DNA of 57,111 nucleotides from Christensenella sp. UBA6345 (GTDB taxonomy: Bacteria; Bacillota; Clostridia; Christensenellales; UBA1242): positions 1-57,111 of the forward strand of contig DJSB01000007.1 of NCBI GenBank assembly GCA_002437945.1, in the 5' to 3' direction. Position numbers and translations under genes: made by a program. This document shows, piece by piece, positions 16,822 through 25,774 of the stretch. Below the pieces are notes generated by a model that had not been told where the DNA came from, made no database searches, and saw nothing but the letters and a program-made list of their open reading frames with translations. Numbering within the stretch: position 1 is the first letter of the stretch; each line of letters opens with the position of its first letter.

Positions 16822-19800
16822 ATGGGTAACTTTGTGCATTTACATGTTCATACCGAATATAGTTTGCTAGATGGTGCTGCACGTATAAAAAAATTGGCTA
16901 AAGTATGTAAAGAATATGGTATGCCTGCTGTAGCAATAACTGACCATGGTAATATGTATGGTGCAGTTGCCTTTTTTGATGCCTGTGAAGAAAATGGTAT
17001 AAAAGCAATATTTGGTTGTGAATTTTATTGTTGTGAAGATTTACATATTAAGCAGGGTAAAACTAAACTTAATCACTTGGTATTACTTGCAAAAGATGAA
17101 GTAGGTTACCACAATTTAAGTAAACTTAATTCAATTGCTTTTGAACAAGGATATTATTATAAACCACGTATAGACTTAAAAACTTTGGCAGAACATAGCG
17201 AAGGTCTTATATGTTTAAGTGCTTGTCTAGCGGGCGAACTCCCACAATTAATTATGCAACGTAGATTCGACGAAGCAGAAAAATTGGTTGTTTGGTTTAA
17301 AGATTTATTTAAAGATGATTATTATCTTGAACTTCAAAATCACGGATTAGAAGAACAAATACTTGTTAATGAAAAATTAAGAGAGTATGCAAAGAAATAT
17401 AATATAAAGACTGTCGCTACTAATGATGCACATTATATATACAAAGAAGATTCAGAAATGCAAGATGTATTGTTGTGTGTGCAGATGCAGAAGACTTTAG
17501 ACGATCCAGACCGTATGAAGTTCCCTAATGATGAGTTTTATTTTAAGACTTATGAAGAGATGGTAAAGGCTTTCCCTAATGATCCTGAAGCGTTGGAGAC
17601 CACTTTAGAAATCGCAGATAAATGTAATTATAGATTAACTTATGGACACTATATGTATCCAAAATATAAACCAGTTACTGGGCAAGAACCTTTTGAATAT
17701 TTTAAAGACCTTATTGAAGCGGGACTAAAGAAAAAATATAAAGTTGTCACTCAAGAGATTAGAGACCGTATTGATTATGAAGTGGCTACAATTTCTAGAC
17801 TAGGGTATGTTGAATATTATTTAATTGTTTGGGATTATATTAATGCTGCTAGACAACGTGGTATTTCTGTAGGTCCAGGTCGTGGTAGTGGTGTAGGTAG
17901 TATTGTCGCTTACCTTATGGGAATAACCGATGTAGACCCTATTAAATATGGTCTGTTCTTCGAAAGATTCCTTAACCCAGAAAGAGTTAGTGCACCAGAC
18001 TTTGATATAGACTTTGAAGATTCTCGCCGTGGCGAAGTTTTTGAATATGTTAAAGAGAAATATGGCGAAGATAGAGTATGTAAGATTATTACTTTTGGTA
18101 CTATGGCTGCCAAGAATGCTTTAAAAGACGTTGCTAGAGTATTAAGAGTCCCTTATGCAGAAGTAGATAAAGTTACAAAGGCTATACCTAATAGTATTAA
18201 ACGTCCCAATATTATTGCTAAATGCTTTGGTATGTATCATGCTAAAGAAGGCGATAAAGATTATGGTGTGGATTATTCGATACCAGAACTTATCGAAATG
18301 TATAATACCAATCCAGAAATTAAAAAAGTAGTTGATATTGCCAATAAACTTGAAGATAGTCCACGTCAAACTGGTATTCATGCCTGCGGAGTTATTATAG
18401 GTGGAGATATATTAGATAAACATATACCACTTGCAAAAAATGGAGATATAATAACAAGTCAATATGTCGGTGGTGAACTTGAACACTTGGGTCTATTAAA
18501 AATGGACTTCTTGGGACTACGTAACTTGTCCGATATTAAACAGGCTATCGAACTTATTAAGATTAATCATAATAAAGAAATTAACTTTGATGAATTGGGC
18601 ACAGATGACCCAGAAGTATATAAACTTATTTCTACAGGTAATACTAAAGCAATATTCCAGATTGAAAGTGGTGGCTTCCAAAAATTTATGAAAGAATTAC
18701 AACCTACCTGCCTTGAAGATATTATAGCGGGAGTGTCACTATATCGTCCGGGTCCTATGGATAGTATACCTACATTTATTAAAAACAAACACAATCCAGA
18801 CCAAATCACATATATTAGTCCAGTTATGGAACCTATACTTAATGTGACTTATGGTTGTATAGTATACCAAGAGCAAGTTATGAAAATCGTTCAAGAATTG
18901 GCAGGCTATACACTAGCACGTGCGGATAGTGTTAGAAAAATGATGGGTAAGAAAAAACTTAAAGACCTACAAAAGGAAAGAGTTGTTTTCCTTAACGGTT
19001 GTCCATCTGAAAATGGCAAGCCAGCCGTTGATGGTGTATTGAAACGTGGTATTGATGAAGCGGTTGCTAATAAACTATGGGACGAAATGGAAAAGTTTGG
19101 TTCATATGCGTTTAATAAATCCCATGCTGCTGCATACGCTCATGTTACTTATCAGACTGCATGGCTAAAGACTTATTATGAACCAGAATTTTTGACAGCC
19201 GTACTTAATAACCGTATTACAATTAGTGATGAAATAAAAAATTACATTACTTATGCTAAAGAAGAAAAAATTGAAATTTTACCACCAGATATTAATAAAT
19301 CATTTACTATGTTTACTTGTAGTAAAGAAGGTTCAATAAGATTTGGACTAGCAGCACTTAAAGGTGTAGGTGTTAACGTTATTGATACAATTATCGCTGA
19401 AAGAGAAGCCCACGGCGAATTTAAGGGAATAGTAGATTTTGTTAATCGTTTTGATAATACTATTCTTAATAAGCGTTGTATGGAAAGTCTTATATTAAGT
19501 GGTGCTTTTGATTGCTTTAAAGTTAAACGTTCTCAATTAATGCAAGTGTATACTACATTACTTGAACGTTCTAGTTCGGACAGAAAAACAAGAGCAAGTG
19601 GACAATTTAGTTTATTTGACGACATACTAAAAACAGATATTGTTAATGAAATATCATATCCCAATATTCCAGAGTTTGATGAACAAACCAAATTAAAACT
19701 TGAAAAAGAAGTTGTGGGAGTGTATATCTCTGGACACCCATTAAGTAACTATACAAAGAGATTCAATGAATACAACTTAACATCTGATATGCTTGGTAGT

Positions 19801-20364
19801 GACGATGAAGACGGCGAAATGAATGATGTGGACGATGAAGAAAGTGTTACTGAATACGAGAATTTAACTGATGGTATGGAAGTTACTTGCGGTGGATTAG
19901 TAGTAGAGATAAAGAAGTTGCTTTCTAAACGTGATAAAAAAGAAATGGCATTTGCTAAAGTGGAAGACTTATATGGAGTTATCGAACTTATGTTATTCCC
20001 ACAAGCATATACTAAATTTAAAAATGTTTTACTCCCAGATTCTTTAGTTACTATTCATGGTAAATTAAGTATAAGAAGTGGAGAAAAACCAGTTGTATTA
20101 GTTGATAATATTACACAATGGGTACTTGATACTAACACTGAAGAAAAGAAAATTCAAACATTGTATTTAAAGTATGATGTTAGTAATATTGCTATACATG
20201 ATGATATTTACAAGACTTTATCCAACTATCCGGGAGAGAGTCCAGTAGTTGTAGTTGATTTAAACAACAAACCATTTAAACTTAACTTAAGAGTTAATGC
20301 AAGTAGTTTCTTAATCAATGAACTTCATGCATTCTTGCAAGATGAATTTATCAAATTAAAATAA
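16822..20364 (+). CDS. dnaE: DNA polymerase III alpha subunit, DnaE type
   Basis: 1180 residues, normal for DnaE. N-terminal PHP domain: FVHLHVHTEYSLLDGAA and AITDHGNMYGA. The polymerase palm follows: GPGRGSGVGSIVAYL and, near residue 392, PDFDIDFED with catalytic aspartates. Next come the thumb and fingers (AIFQIESGGFQKFM, YRPGPMDSIP, YQEQVMKIVQELAGY), the tandem HhH region, and an OB fold near residues 1020-1100 (VTCGGLVVEIKKL, MAFAKVEDLYG). In Bacillota DnaE usually works with the second replicase PolC; PolC is not in this window. It lies between whiA (33 nt) and pfkA (18 nt), the conserved clostridial order. Confidence 0.97.
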   Translation: MGNFVHLHVHTEYSLLDGAARIKKLAKVCKEYGMPAVAITDHGNMYGAVAFFDACEENGIKAIFGCEFYCCEDLHIKQGKTKLNHLVLLAKDEVGYHNLSKLNSIAFEQGYYYKPRIDLKTLAEHSEGLICLSACLAGELPQLIMQRRFDEAEKLVVWFKDLFKDDYYLELQNHGLEEQILVNEKLREYAKKYNIKTVATNDAHYIYKEDSEMQDVLLCVQMQKTLDDPDRMKFPNDEFYFKTYEEMVKAFPNDPEALETTLEIADKCNYRLTYGHYMYPKYKPVTGQEPFEYFKDLIEAGLKKKYKVVTQEIRDRIDYEVATISRLGYVEYYLIVWDYINAARQRGISVGPGRGSGVGSIVAYLMGITDVDPIKYGLFFERFLNPERVSAPDFDIDFEDSRRGEVFEYVKEKYGEDRVCKIITFGTMAAKNALKDVARVLRVPYAEVDKVTKAIPNSIKRPNIIAKCFGMYHAKEGDKDYGVDYSIPELIEMYNTNPEIKKVVDIANKLEDSPRQTGIHACGVIIGGDILDKHIPLAKNGDIITSQYVGGELEHLGLLKMDFLGLRNLSDIKQAIELIKINHNKEINFDELGTDDPEVYKLISTGNTKAIFQIESGGFQKFMKELQPTCLEDIIAGVSLYRPGPMDSIPTFIKNKHNPDQITYISPVMEPILNVTYGCIVYQEQVMKIVQELAGYTLARADSVRKMMGKKKLKDLQKERVVFLNGCPSENGKPAVDGVLKRGIDEAVANKLWDEMEKFGSYAFNKSHAAAYAHVTYQTAWLKTYYEPEFLTAVLNNRITISDEIKNYITYAKEEKIEILPPDINKSFTMFTCSKEGSIRFGLAALKGVGVNVIDTIIAEREAHGEFKGIVDFVNRFDNTILNKRCMESLILSGAFDCFKVKRSQLMQVYTTLLERSSSDRKTRASGQFSLFDDILKTDIVNEISYPNIPEFDEQTKLKLEKEVVGVYISGHPLSNYTKRFNEYNLTSDMLGSDDEDGEMNDVDDEESVTEYENLTDGMEVTCGGLVVEIKKLLSKRDKKEMAFAKVEDLYGVIELMLFPQAYTKFKNVLLPDSLVTIHGKLSIRSGEKPVVLVDNITQWVLDTNTEEKKIQTLYLKYDVSNIAIHDDIYKTLSNYPGESPVVVVDLNNKPFKLNLRVNASSFLINELHAFLQDEFIKLK

Positions 20365-20382
20365 TTATGTAGGAGTATAATT

Positions 20383-21369
20383 ATGTTAAAAATAGCAGTT
20401 TTGTGTAGCGGTGGTGATAGCCAAGGTATGAATACTTGTATACATACCATAGTTAATATGGCTGCAGTACATGGTATTAAAGTTATGGGTGTAAGACGTG
20501 GTTATCAAGGGCTTATAGAAAATGACTTAATCGAACTTAATAGTGATATGGTAGCCAATATTGCTTGTTTAGGTGGTTGCTTTTTAAAAGTTGCTCGTTG
20601 TAAAGAGTTTCGTACAAAAGAAGGAGTACAACGTGGCTATGAAGTTTTAAAGCAAAATGGTATAGATTATCTTATAGTTATTGGTGGTGATGGCTCTTAT
20701 AGGGGTGCTATTGAATTAAGTCAATTGGGTGCTAAAGTTATTACTATGCCAGGCACTATTGATAATGATTTATTTTATACTGATCGTACTTTGGGGTTTG
20801 ATACTGCTGTTAATAATGCTGTAAGTGCAATAGACGATATTCGTCAAACTATGGAAGCCAATAATAGAGCACTTATAGTAGAAGTTATGGGTAGGGGCTG
20901 TGGACATATTGCATTAAATGTAGGTGTTGCGGTAGGAGCACATTCTGTGGCTGTAAAAGAGATGGATACCCAAATATCCGATATTGTGGCAGATGTTAAA
21001 CAATGTCTTAATAATGGTATAGATACTCCACCAGTAGTAGTTGTTAGTGAAGCAGTAGATTATAGTGTTGATGATGTACGTAACGCTATAGAAAAAGAAT
21101 GTGGTATTGAATGTCGTACTAGTGTTATTGGTTATCTACAACGTGGTGGTAAACCTACAGTGTTTGATAGATTATTTGCTACCCAGTTGGGTATTAATGC
21201 TATAGAACTTATTAACAAAGATATATATAATGTTGCTTTGGGCATAAGAAATAATAATATCTTCTATATGAAACTTGAAGATGTTTATGCACTAAAGGAC
21301 GAGTTTAATAAGTTATTATTTAGACAACTTCGTAATTTACACAATTTAAGCGATTATAAAAGAAATTAA
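20383..21369 (+). CDS. pfkA: 6-phosphofructokinase
   Basis: 328 residues, typical bacterial PFK. It phosphorylates fructose 6-phosphate, the committed step of glycolysis. ATP use is indicated by GGDGSYRGA (Gly rather than Asp after GGD) and PGTIDND (Gly rather than Lys before TIDND). Substrate-site motifs are VEVMGRGCGHIAL and GYLQRGGKPTVFDR. Two small departures from the usual family text are seen: CSGGDSQGMN where GGDAPGMN is common, and VIGYLQRGG where a histidine often precedes the IQRGG. Neither is expected to abolish activity. Last gene of the operon; in clostridia pyk often follows, but not here. Confidence 0.95.
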   Translation: MLKIAVLCSGGDSQGMNTCIHTIVNMAAVHGIKVMGVRRGYQGLIENDLIELNSDMVANIACLGGCFLKVARCKEFRTKEGVQRGYEVLKQNGIDYLIVIGGDGSYRGAIELSQLGAKVITMPGTIDNDLFYTDRTLGFDTAVNNAVSAIDDIRQTMEANNRALIVEVMGRGCGHIALNVGVAVGAHSVAVKEMDTQISDIVADVKQCLNNGIDTPPVVVVSEAVDYSVDDVRNAIEKECGIECRTSVIGYLQRGGKPTVFDRLFATQLGINAIELINKDIYNVALGIRNNNIFYMKLEDVYALKDEFNKLLFRQLRNLHNLSDYKRN

Positions 21370-21372
21370 TAA

Positions 21373-21426
21373 TAAAAAAAGACTTTAACTACTAAATATA
21401 TATAAGTGTTAAAGCCTTTTTTATTA
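21373..21426. terminator. Bidirectional terminator between pfkA and the DUF378 gene
   Basis: A-run plus CTTTAAC pairs with GTTAAAG plus T-run; one A-C mismatch and a long AT loop. It lies between two convergent genes. Confidence 0.7.
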
Positions 21427-21427
21427 A

Positions 21428-21913
21428 TTAATGTTGTGGGGGATATTCATCATCATGATGATATGGCCTTCTAGATTCATATCTATAGTCATGATAGTCT
21501 TGACTTAAGTCATATGGTTCATTGTTAAATCCATTAAAACTATTGCTGTATGTTGTGCGTTGGTCATATGATGGTCGATTGTCCTGCTGATAGTTATTAT
21601 TAGAGTTAGTGTTATTAGTGTTATTATTTGGATTATATGCAGGACTGGTTTCGCTACTAGCAAGTGATTTTTTATTAGATAACAATTGCTTATCGGTAGA
21701 CCTTTTGCCGTCAATTTTTAATTTGCCTTTACCTTTGATTGTGGCAAAAACTAACCATATAGAACTTAAACCAATTAAGGCATATATTATTCGGGAAAAA
21801 ACATTGGCTTGTGAACCAAACAATCCAGCCACAAAATCATATTGTAATACACCTATGCAAAACCAATTAATTGAACCAGCCAAAGTTAATAAAAAACATA
21901 TTAATGAAATCAT
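21428..21913 (-). CDS. DUF378 (YuzA-like) membrane protein with an Asn/Tyr/His-rich tail
   Basis: 161 residues. The first 60 form the DUF378 unit: two membrane helices with GSINWFCIGVLQYDFVAGLFG and SRIIYALIGLSSIWLV, matching the family pattern of G-x-x-NW and RIIYxLVGLAG. The function of the family is unknown. Unlike typical members of about 70-80 residues, this one carries an extra low-complexity tail of about 90 residues rich in Asn, Ser, Tyr, Asp and His, ending in HHDDEYPPQH, likely disordered and, from the topology, exposed to the cytoplasm or outside. An AAGGAAG site precedes the ATG. It is monocistronic. Confidence 0.8.
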   Translation of the reverse strand: MISLICFLLTLAGSINWFCIGVLQYDFVAGLFGSQANVFSRIIYALIGLSSIWLVFATIKGKGKLKIDGKRSTDKQLLSNKKSLASSETSPAYNPNNNTNNTNSNNNYQQDNRPSYDQRTTYSNSFNGFNNEPYDLSQDYHDYRYESRRPYHHDDEYPPQH

Positions 21914-21963
21914 ATTGTACTTCCTTTTTTATTTTAGTATACGAATATGATTAAAAATTATAC

Positions 21964-21990
21964 AAAAAAGAAAGTGTAATTAACACTTTC
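21964..21990 (-). terminator. Terminator of the small unknown gene at 22 kb
   Basis: GAAAGTGT (21970-21977) pairs with ACACTTTC (21983-21990). On the minus strand the stem is followed by six T. Confidence 0.75.
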
Positions 21991-22048
21991 AATAAATATC
22001 AACTAAAATTATTTATTAACAATAACTTCTTTTGTAGAGAGATTATTT

Positions 22049-22300
22049 TTAACCTACATTTTCTAAAACTAATTTTTCAAAAGATACACTTTCTACAAAA
22101 TCTTCTTTTAAGAATCTAGTGCTTTTGTATACGGTAAAGTCAATTATATGTTTGTCTAATACTATAGGAGTAGGTATGTCTAGAGCATAAGCGATTTCTC
22201 TTACGTATTCTTCAAAAATGTGAAAGTCATAATTTACGACATTAATCTCACAACTTTTTATTATTTTGCCATCATCTATTATTTTTGCCCAAATTCTCAT
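22049..22300 (-). CDS. Small hypothetical protein
   Basis: 83 residues, beginning MRIWAKIIDDGKIIKS. I do not recognise the family. It looks like a compact soluble alpha/beta protein: a beta-hairpin-like start, a helix with DFHIFEEYVREIAYALD, a Pro-containing turn (IPTPIVLDKH) and a strand followed by RFLKEDFVESVSFEKLVLE. A strong AAGGAG lies before the ATG and a terminator follows, so it is very probably a real single gene. It is divergent from greA; nothing in the context suggests a role. Confidence 0.75.
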   Translation of the reverse strand: MRIWAKIIDDGKIIKSCEINVVNYDFHIFEEYVREIAYALDIPTPIVLDKHIIDFTVYKSTRFLKEDFVESVSFEKLVLENVG

Positions 22301-22354
22301 ATTTTAACTCCTTATGAAATTAATATACAACAAAAATTTTTTTTAATCAAGTGA

Positions 22355-22383
22355 TTGACAAATGTCTATAAATTATATATAAT
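22355..22383 (+). promoter_or_regulatory. Consensus promoter upstream of greA
   Basis: TTGACA (22355-22360), exactly 17 nt, TATAAT (22378-22383): a full consensus. The predicted start is near 22390, 259 nt before greA. A second, weaker pair, TTGTAC (22438-22443) and TATAAT (22463-22468), lies inside the leader with a 19-nt spacer. Confidence 0.8.
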
Positions 22384-22389
22384 TATGCG

Positions 22390-22648
22390 TAAAATTTAAG
22401 GGGTTGGAATCAATTGATTGATTTTAACCTTTTTAATTTGTACTATTTTAACATCAATTGCATATAATATATGAGTTTATGTTGGTGAGCAATTACCTTA
22501 CATAAACTTTTATTATCATAATATACTTTTAAGTATTATGATTGTAAAAGTAAATAAGTATTATATGTAATTAATAAAATATGTTGTCCACGACACGTAG
22601 ATTAATATATTCTAACTTACAAATGCTAGTTTATTAGGAGGAAAAATT
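22390..22648 (+). promoter_or_regulatory. Long structured leader of greA, or a small RNA
   Basis: About 259 nt without a credible gene. It contains AGTTTATGT (22471-22479 region) pairing with ACATAAACT (about 22500-22508), followed by TTTTATT, and downstream TCATAATA pairing with TATTATGA (about 22515-22540). Near the start, GGTT and AACC enclose an AATCAATTGATT palindrome. The first stem with its T-rich 3' side could end a short RNA. No T-box, known riboswitch core or SRP/6S signature was recognised. GGAGG lies 8 nt before the greA ATG. Confidence 0.45.
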
Positions 22649-23122
22649 ATGGCAAACGAAGTATTTTTAACCAAAGAAGGATATAAGGAATTAGAAGAAA
22701 GACTTGATTATTTAAAGACAACTGCTAGAGTAGATGTCGCTAATAAGATAGAAGTTGCACGTAGTTTTGGCGATATTAGTGAAAATTCTGAATATGATGC
22801 TGCTAGAGAAGAAGAAGCATTAGTAGAACAAGAAATTCAACAAATTCAGAATACACTTCGTAATGCCAAAATTATTAACAAATCTAAAGTGGATACCAGC
22901 CAAGTAAGTGTTGGTAGCACTGTAGTTGTTGAAGATTTAGAGTTTGGCGATGATTTAACTTTCAAGATTATGGGAAGTTTTGAATCTGATCCTACTAAAG
23001 GTCTTATTTCTAATGAAAGTCCTATCGGTAAAGCATTGTTGGGTGCTAAAAAAGGTCAAATAGTTGAAGTAGTTACCCCACAAGCAACAACAAAATATAA
23101 AGTAGTCGATATTAAGGCTTAA
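22649..23122 (+). CDS. greA: Transcript cleavage factor GreA
   Basis: 157 residues, standard length. GreA enters the secondary channel of RNA polymerase and stimulates cleavage of backtracked RNA. The N-terminal coiled coil (about residues 5-75) has the conserved tip GDISENSEYDAAREE, whose acidic residues hold the catalytic magnesium. The C-terminal FKBP-like domain has VGSTVVVEDLEFG, LISNESPIGKALLGAKKGQIVEV. It has a very strong promoter, GGAGG site and an unusually long leader, then a terminator shared with the convergent MFS gene. Confidence 0.96.
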   Translation: MANEVFLTKEGYKELEERLDYLKTTARVDVANKIEVARSFGDISENSEYDAAREEEALVEQEIQQIQNTLRNAKIINKSKVDTSQVSVGSTVVVEDLEFGDDLTFKIMGSFESDPTKGLISNESPIGKALLGAKKGQIVEVVTPQATTKYKVVDIKA

Positions 23123-23131
23123 TTATGTTAC

Positions 23132-23172
23132 AAAAAAAGCATATTATATGTTTCAATATAATATGCTTTTTT
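23132..23172. terminator. Bidirectional terminator between greA and the MFS gene
   Basis: A-run plus GCATATTATAT (23139-23149) pairs with ATATAATATGC (23156-23166) plus T-run; six-base loop. Confidence 0.85.
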
Positions 23173-23187
23173 GTTTTTCATAGATAA

Positions 23188-24645
23188 TTATTGTGAAATA
23201 GTTTCTTTATCCGGATTGTCATTATTTGATTCTGTAGTTTCTTTTGTTGATATATTTTCTTCTACATTATTAGATTCTTCTACTTCATTATTTTCATTTA
23301 GTTTTTTATCTTTTAATTCAATACTTTCATTATTGTTTGTATTTTCAATTGTGTTATTTACATTGTGTACCTTATCTTTTTTTGGTACTTTCACAAATGA
23401 GAATACTACAAGTGCTATTGTCATAAATATAGCAGCATAAGGGAAGTATGCGCGGTAGCCTAAAAAGTCCATAACAAATCCTATAATAATAGGTGTTATA
23501 CTTTGTGCTACTTGACTTGCTGAATAATAATATCCAGTAAATTTACCTAGATTTTTACTACTACTTAATTCCACGAACATAGGGTAGGAGTTAACATTGA
23601 TAATAGCCCAACCCATACCTGCTATAGCGAATAGAATAATCAATAATACACTAAATTTGGTTAAGAAGAAACATGCTGATAGACTTACTATCATAAGTCC
23701 CAAGCCTAGCATTATACTATTCTTTCTTCCAATTTTATCACAAAGTATACCAGAAGGTATAAATGTAATAAGGCTAGATATTGCAAGTATACTTGTTGCT
23801 AGTCCCCAACTATTGGTTTTTAATATGTTTTTTGCGTATAGACTACCAAATGTTTCTACGGCATTGAATGCAAAATACCATAGGAAAACACTAAATATTA
23901 ATAACCATAGATTACGCTTGTCTACTTTTCCTAGTGGTTTATCATCTGTTATGGCTTCATCAGTTTCGCTCATTTCTTCGCCTAGAGCCATCTCATCAGC
24001 CATTTCTTCTACGATTTTGTTTTCTTTAATTTTTAGTACTAATACGATTAATGCTACCAACATAAAGAAACTTACTATCAAGAATGGCCATATAGTAATA
24101 TTTCTAACTAGATGTATACCATCGGCTTGTTTTTTAGTAAATATCATTGTTAGTACCGAACCAATAATAGCACCGATATAACCAACGAAGTTAATTATAG
24201 CATTGGCTTTAGATCTTAAAGGTTTTGGTGTAACGTCTGGCATTAAGGCTACACTTGGACTACGATAAATGTTCATAGCGATAAGTATAAGTGCCATAAG
24301 TACTATAACTCCCCAGAAACTATTTTTGATATAAAGTAGGGAGATGAAAGGGAAGGCTAGCAAAGATACCAGAGTTCCGACTATAATATAAGGCATACGT
24401 TTGCCCAATTTTGTTTCGGTCTTGTCTGACAATGTGCCAAACAATGGTAACATAAACAATGCCAATATATTGTCTAGTGCCATGATTATACCTATAAGAT
24501 AGTTATAATCGCCATTACCAAAAGTGGATTTTAACAATTCTTCCAAGAACATAGGACAGTAATAGTTATATACTTGCCACAACATTAAAATTGTGAAGAA
24601 TGAAAACCCGATATAAAATGTACGTTTTTTATTAAGTTTTAACAT
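23188..24645 (-). CDS. MFS transporter, SLC45/GPH-like
   Basis: 485 residues with about 12 predicted membrane helices. The loop after helix 2 reads GTLSDKTETKLGKRMPYI, the D-x-T-x-T-x-x-G-x-R-x-P signature seen in the SLC45 and GPH sugar transporter groups; a matching loop in the second half is PSGILCDKIGRKNSI. The central cytoplasmic loop is acidic (EEMADEMALGEEMSE), and the last 65 residues form an Asn/Glu/Lys-rich tail that is probably disordered. A sugar or glycoside substrate is suggested by the group only. No sugar enzyme lies next to it. AAAGGAG precedes the ATG. Confidence 0.82.
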   Translation of the reverse strand: MLKLNKKRTFYIGFSFFTILMLWQVYNYYCPMFLEELLKSTFGNGDYNYLIGIIMALDNILALFMLPLFGTLSDKTETKLGKRMPYIIVGTLVSLLAFPFISLLYIKNSFWGVIVLMALILIAMNIYRSPSVALMPDVTPKPLRSKANAIINFVGYIGAIIGSVLTMIFTKKQADGIHLVRNITIWPFLIVSFFMLVALIVLVLKIKENKIVEEMADEMALGEEMSETDEAITDDKPLGKVDKRNLWLLIFSVFLWYFAFNAVETFGSLYAKNILKTNSWGLATSILAISSLITFIPSGILCDKIGRKNSIMLGLGLMIVSLSACFFLTKFSVLLIILFAIAGMGWAIINVNSYPMFVELSSSKNLGKFTGYYYSASQVAQSITPIIIGFVMDFLGYRAYFPYAAIFMTIALVVFSFVKVPKKDKVHNVNNTIENTNNNESIELKDKKLNENNEVEESNNVEENISTKETTESNNDNPDKETISQ

Positions 24646-24769
24646 ATATACTCCTTTGTAATTACGTACTTATTGTAACAAATTAATATAATTTAGCAAA
24701 ATGATTGTTGAAAGAAAAAATATTTCGAATTATTTTTTAATATTTTAGTGCCTAGAATTAATGTATTAT

Positions 24770-24798
24770 TTGGTAATTAAATATAAATGTGTTAAAAT
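24770..24798 (+). promoter_or_regulatory. Promoter of the holB operon, predicted to give a leaderless mRNA
   Basis: TTGGTA (24770-24775), 17 nt, TAAAAT (24793-24798), with TGT directly before the -10. The ATG at 24806 is 7 nt past the -10, so transcription should start at about this codon. No ribosome site precedes the ATG. Confidence 0.65.
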
Positions 24799-24805
24799 AT
24801 TAACG

Positions 24806-25774
24806 ATGGATTTTTGTAATTTGTACACTAAAAGTGTAGTTAAAGATATTATTAATACTGATATTAAAGAAAACATGCTTAACCATGCTTATCTTTTGTG
24901 TGGTCAAGACCAGATTTATCTAGAGTATTTGGCTAAAGAAATAGCGAAAGATGTTATTAGTGCAGGTAATAGGGACAGCATTGTAGACCAAAAAATTGAT
25001 AAGGGTATACATAGTGATGTATTAATGTACCCTATAGATGTAAAGAAAGGTTTAGTAGTTGATGATGTTAATGAAATAGTGGAAAAGGCTTATGTGTATC
25101 CGCTTGAAGCCAATAAAAAGGTATTTATCATAAATAATATTGATTTATCTACTACACAAGCCCAAAACAAATTATTAAAAACTTTGGAAGAACCACCATT
25201 AACAAGTATGTTTGTTATTACAACCACCAATGCGGGCAATGTGCTTAATACTATAAAAAGTAGAGCAAAAACTATTAATGTACCTTTGCTTGACGATAAT
25301 AGTGTAGAAGATTTTATACTTAAAAATAGTTCGATAAGAGCAAAAAATATGTCTACTTATGTTGTGTCTAGCCAAGGCAATTTAACCAAGGCTATAAAGA
25401 TTGCTGGTGATGATGATTTTGCAAAAATTAAACAATTATGCTTTGATACTATTATTAATCTTAAAGATAGTGGTGAGATATTAAGATATAGTAGTAAATT
25501 GTTAAGTTATAAAGATCGTATTAATGAAGTGTTGGACGAATTAAGTCTTGTAGTACTTGATGTTCTTTACGTAAAAAGCGGATTAGAAGAAAAAGTATAT
25601 GATAAAGAAAAACTTAATGATTATAGAAATTCGACATTTAGTGTTAAGGCACTTAAATATACTTATACAAAAATATTAGATGCCTTGAACAAATTAAATT
25701 GTAATTGTAATGTTAACGTTGTTATTGATGGATTATTAATAGCAATGTTGGAGGGTAAACATAAATGGAAGTAG
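24806..25774 (+). CDS. holB: DNA polymerase III delta-prime subunit
   Basis: 322 residues from the ATG at 24806; an upstream in-frame ATG at 24761 would place the start inside the promoter and adds an atypical, non-conserved N-terminus. Delta-prime is part of the clamp loader, which loads the beta clamp on DNA. Typical text includes HAYLLCGQDQ, VFIINNIDLSTTQAQNKLLKTLEEPP and the SRC-like motif TIKSRAKTI (here SRA). A full Walker A is not expected in delta-prime and is absent. It overlaps ricT by 10 nt, the conserved holB-yaaT arrangement of Bacillota. Confidence 0.9.
   Translation: MDFCNLYTKSVVKDIINTDIKENMLNHAYLLCGQDQIYLEYLAKEIAKDVISAGNRDSIVDQKIDKGIHSDVLMYPIDVKKGLVVDDVNEIVEKAYVYPLEANKKVFIINNIDLSTTQAQNKLLKTLEEPPLTSMFVITTTNAGNVLNTIKSRAKTINVPLLDDNSVEDFILKNSSIRAKNMSTYVVSSQGNLTKAIKIAGDDDFAKIKQLCFDTIINLKDSGEILRYSSKLLSYKDRINEVLDELSLVVLDVLYVKSGLEEKVYDKEKLNDYRNSTFSVKALKYTYTKILDALNKLNCNCNVNVVIDGLLIAMLEGKHKWK

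Noticed and set aside
22476..22502. Short upstream ORF of 8 codons in the greA leader
   Set aside because: There is no ribosome site before its ATG, and its position inside a stem explains the sequence equally well.
23171..23440. Plus-strand ORF antisense to the MFS tail
   Set aside because: It is an antisense reading of the Asn/Glu-rich tail, starts inside the greA terminator region and lacks a ribosome site.
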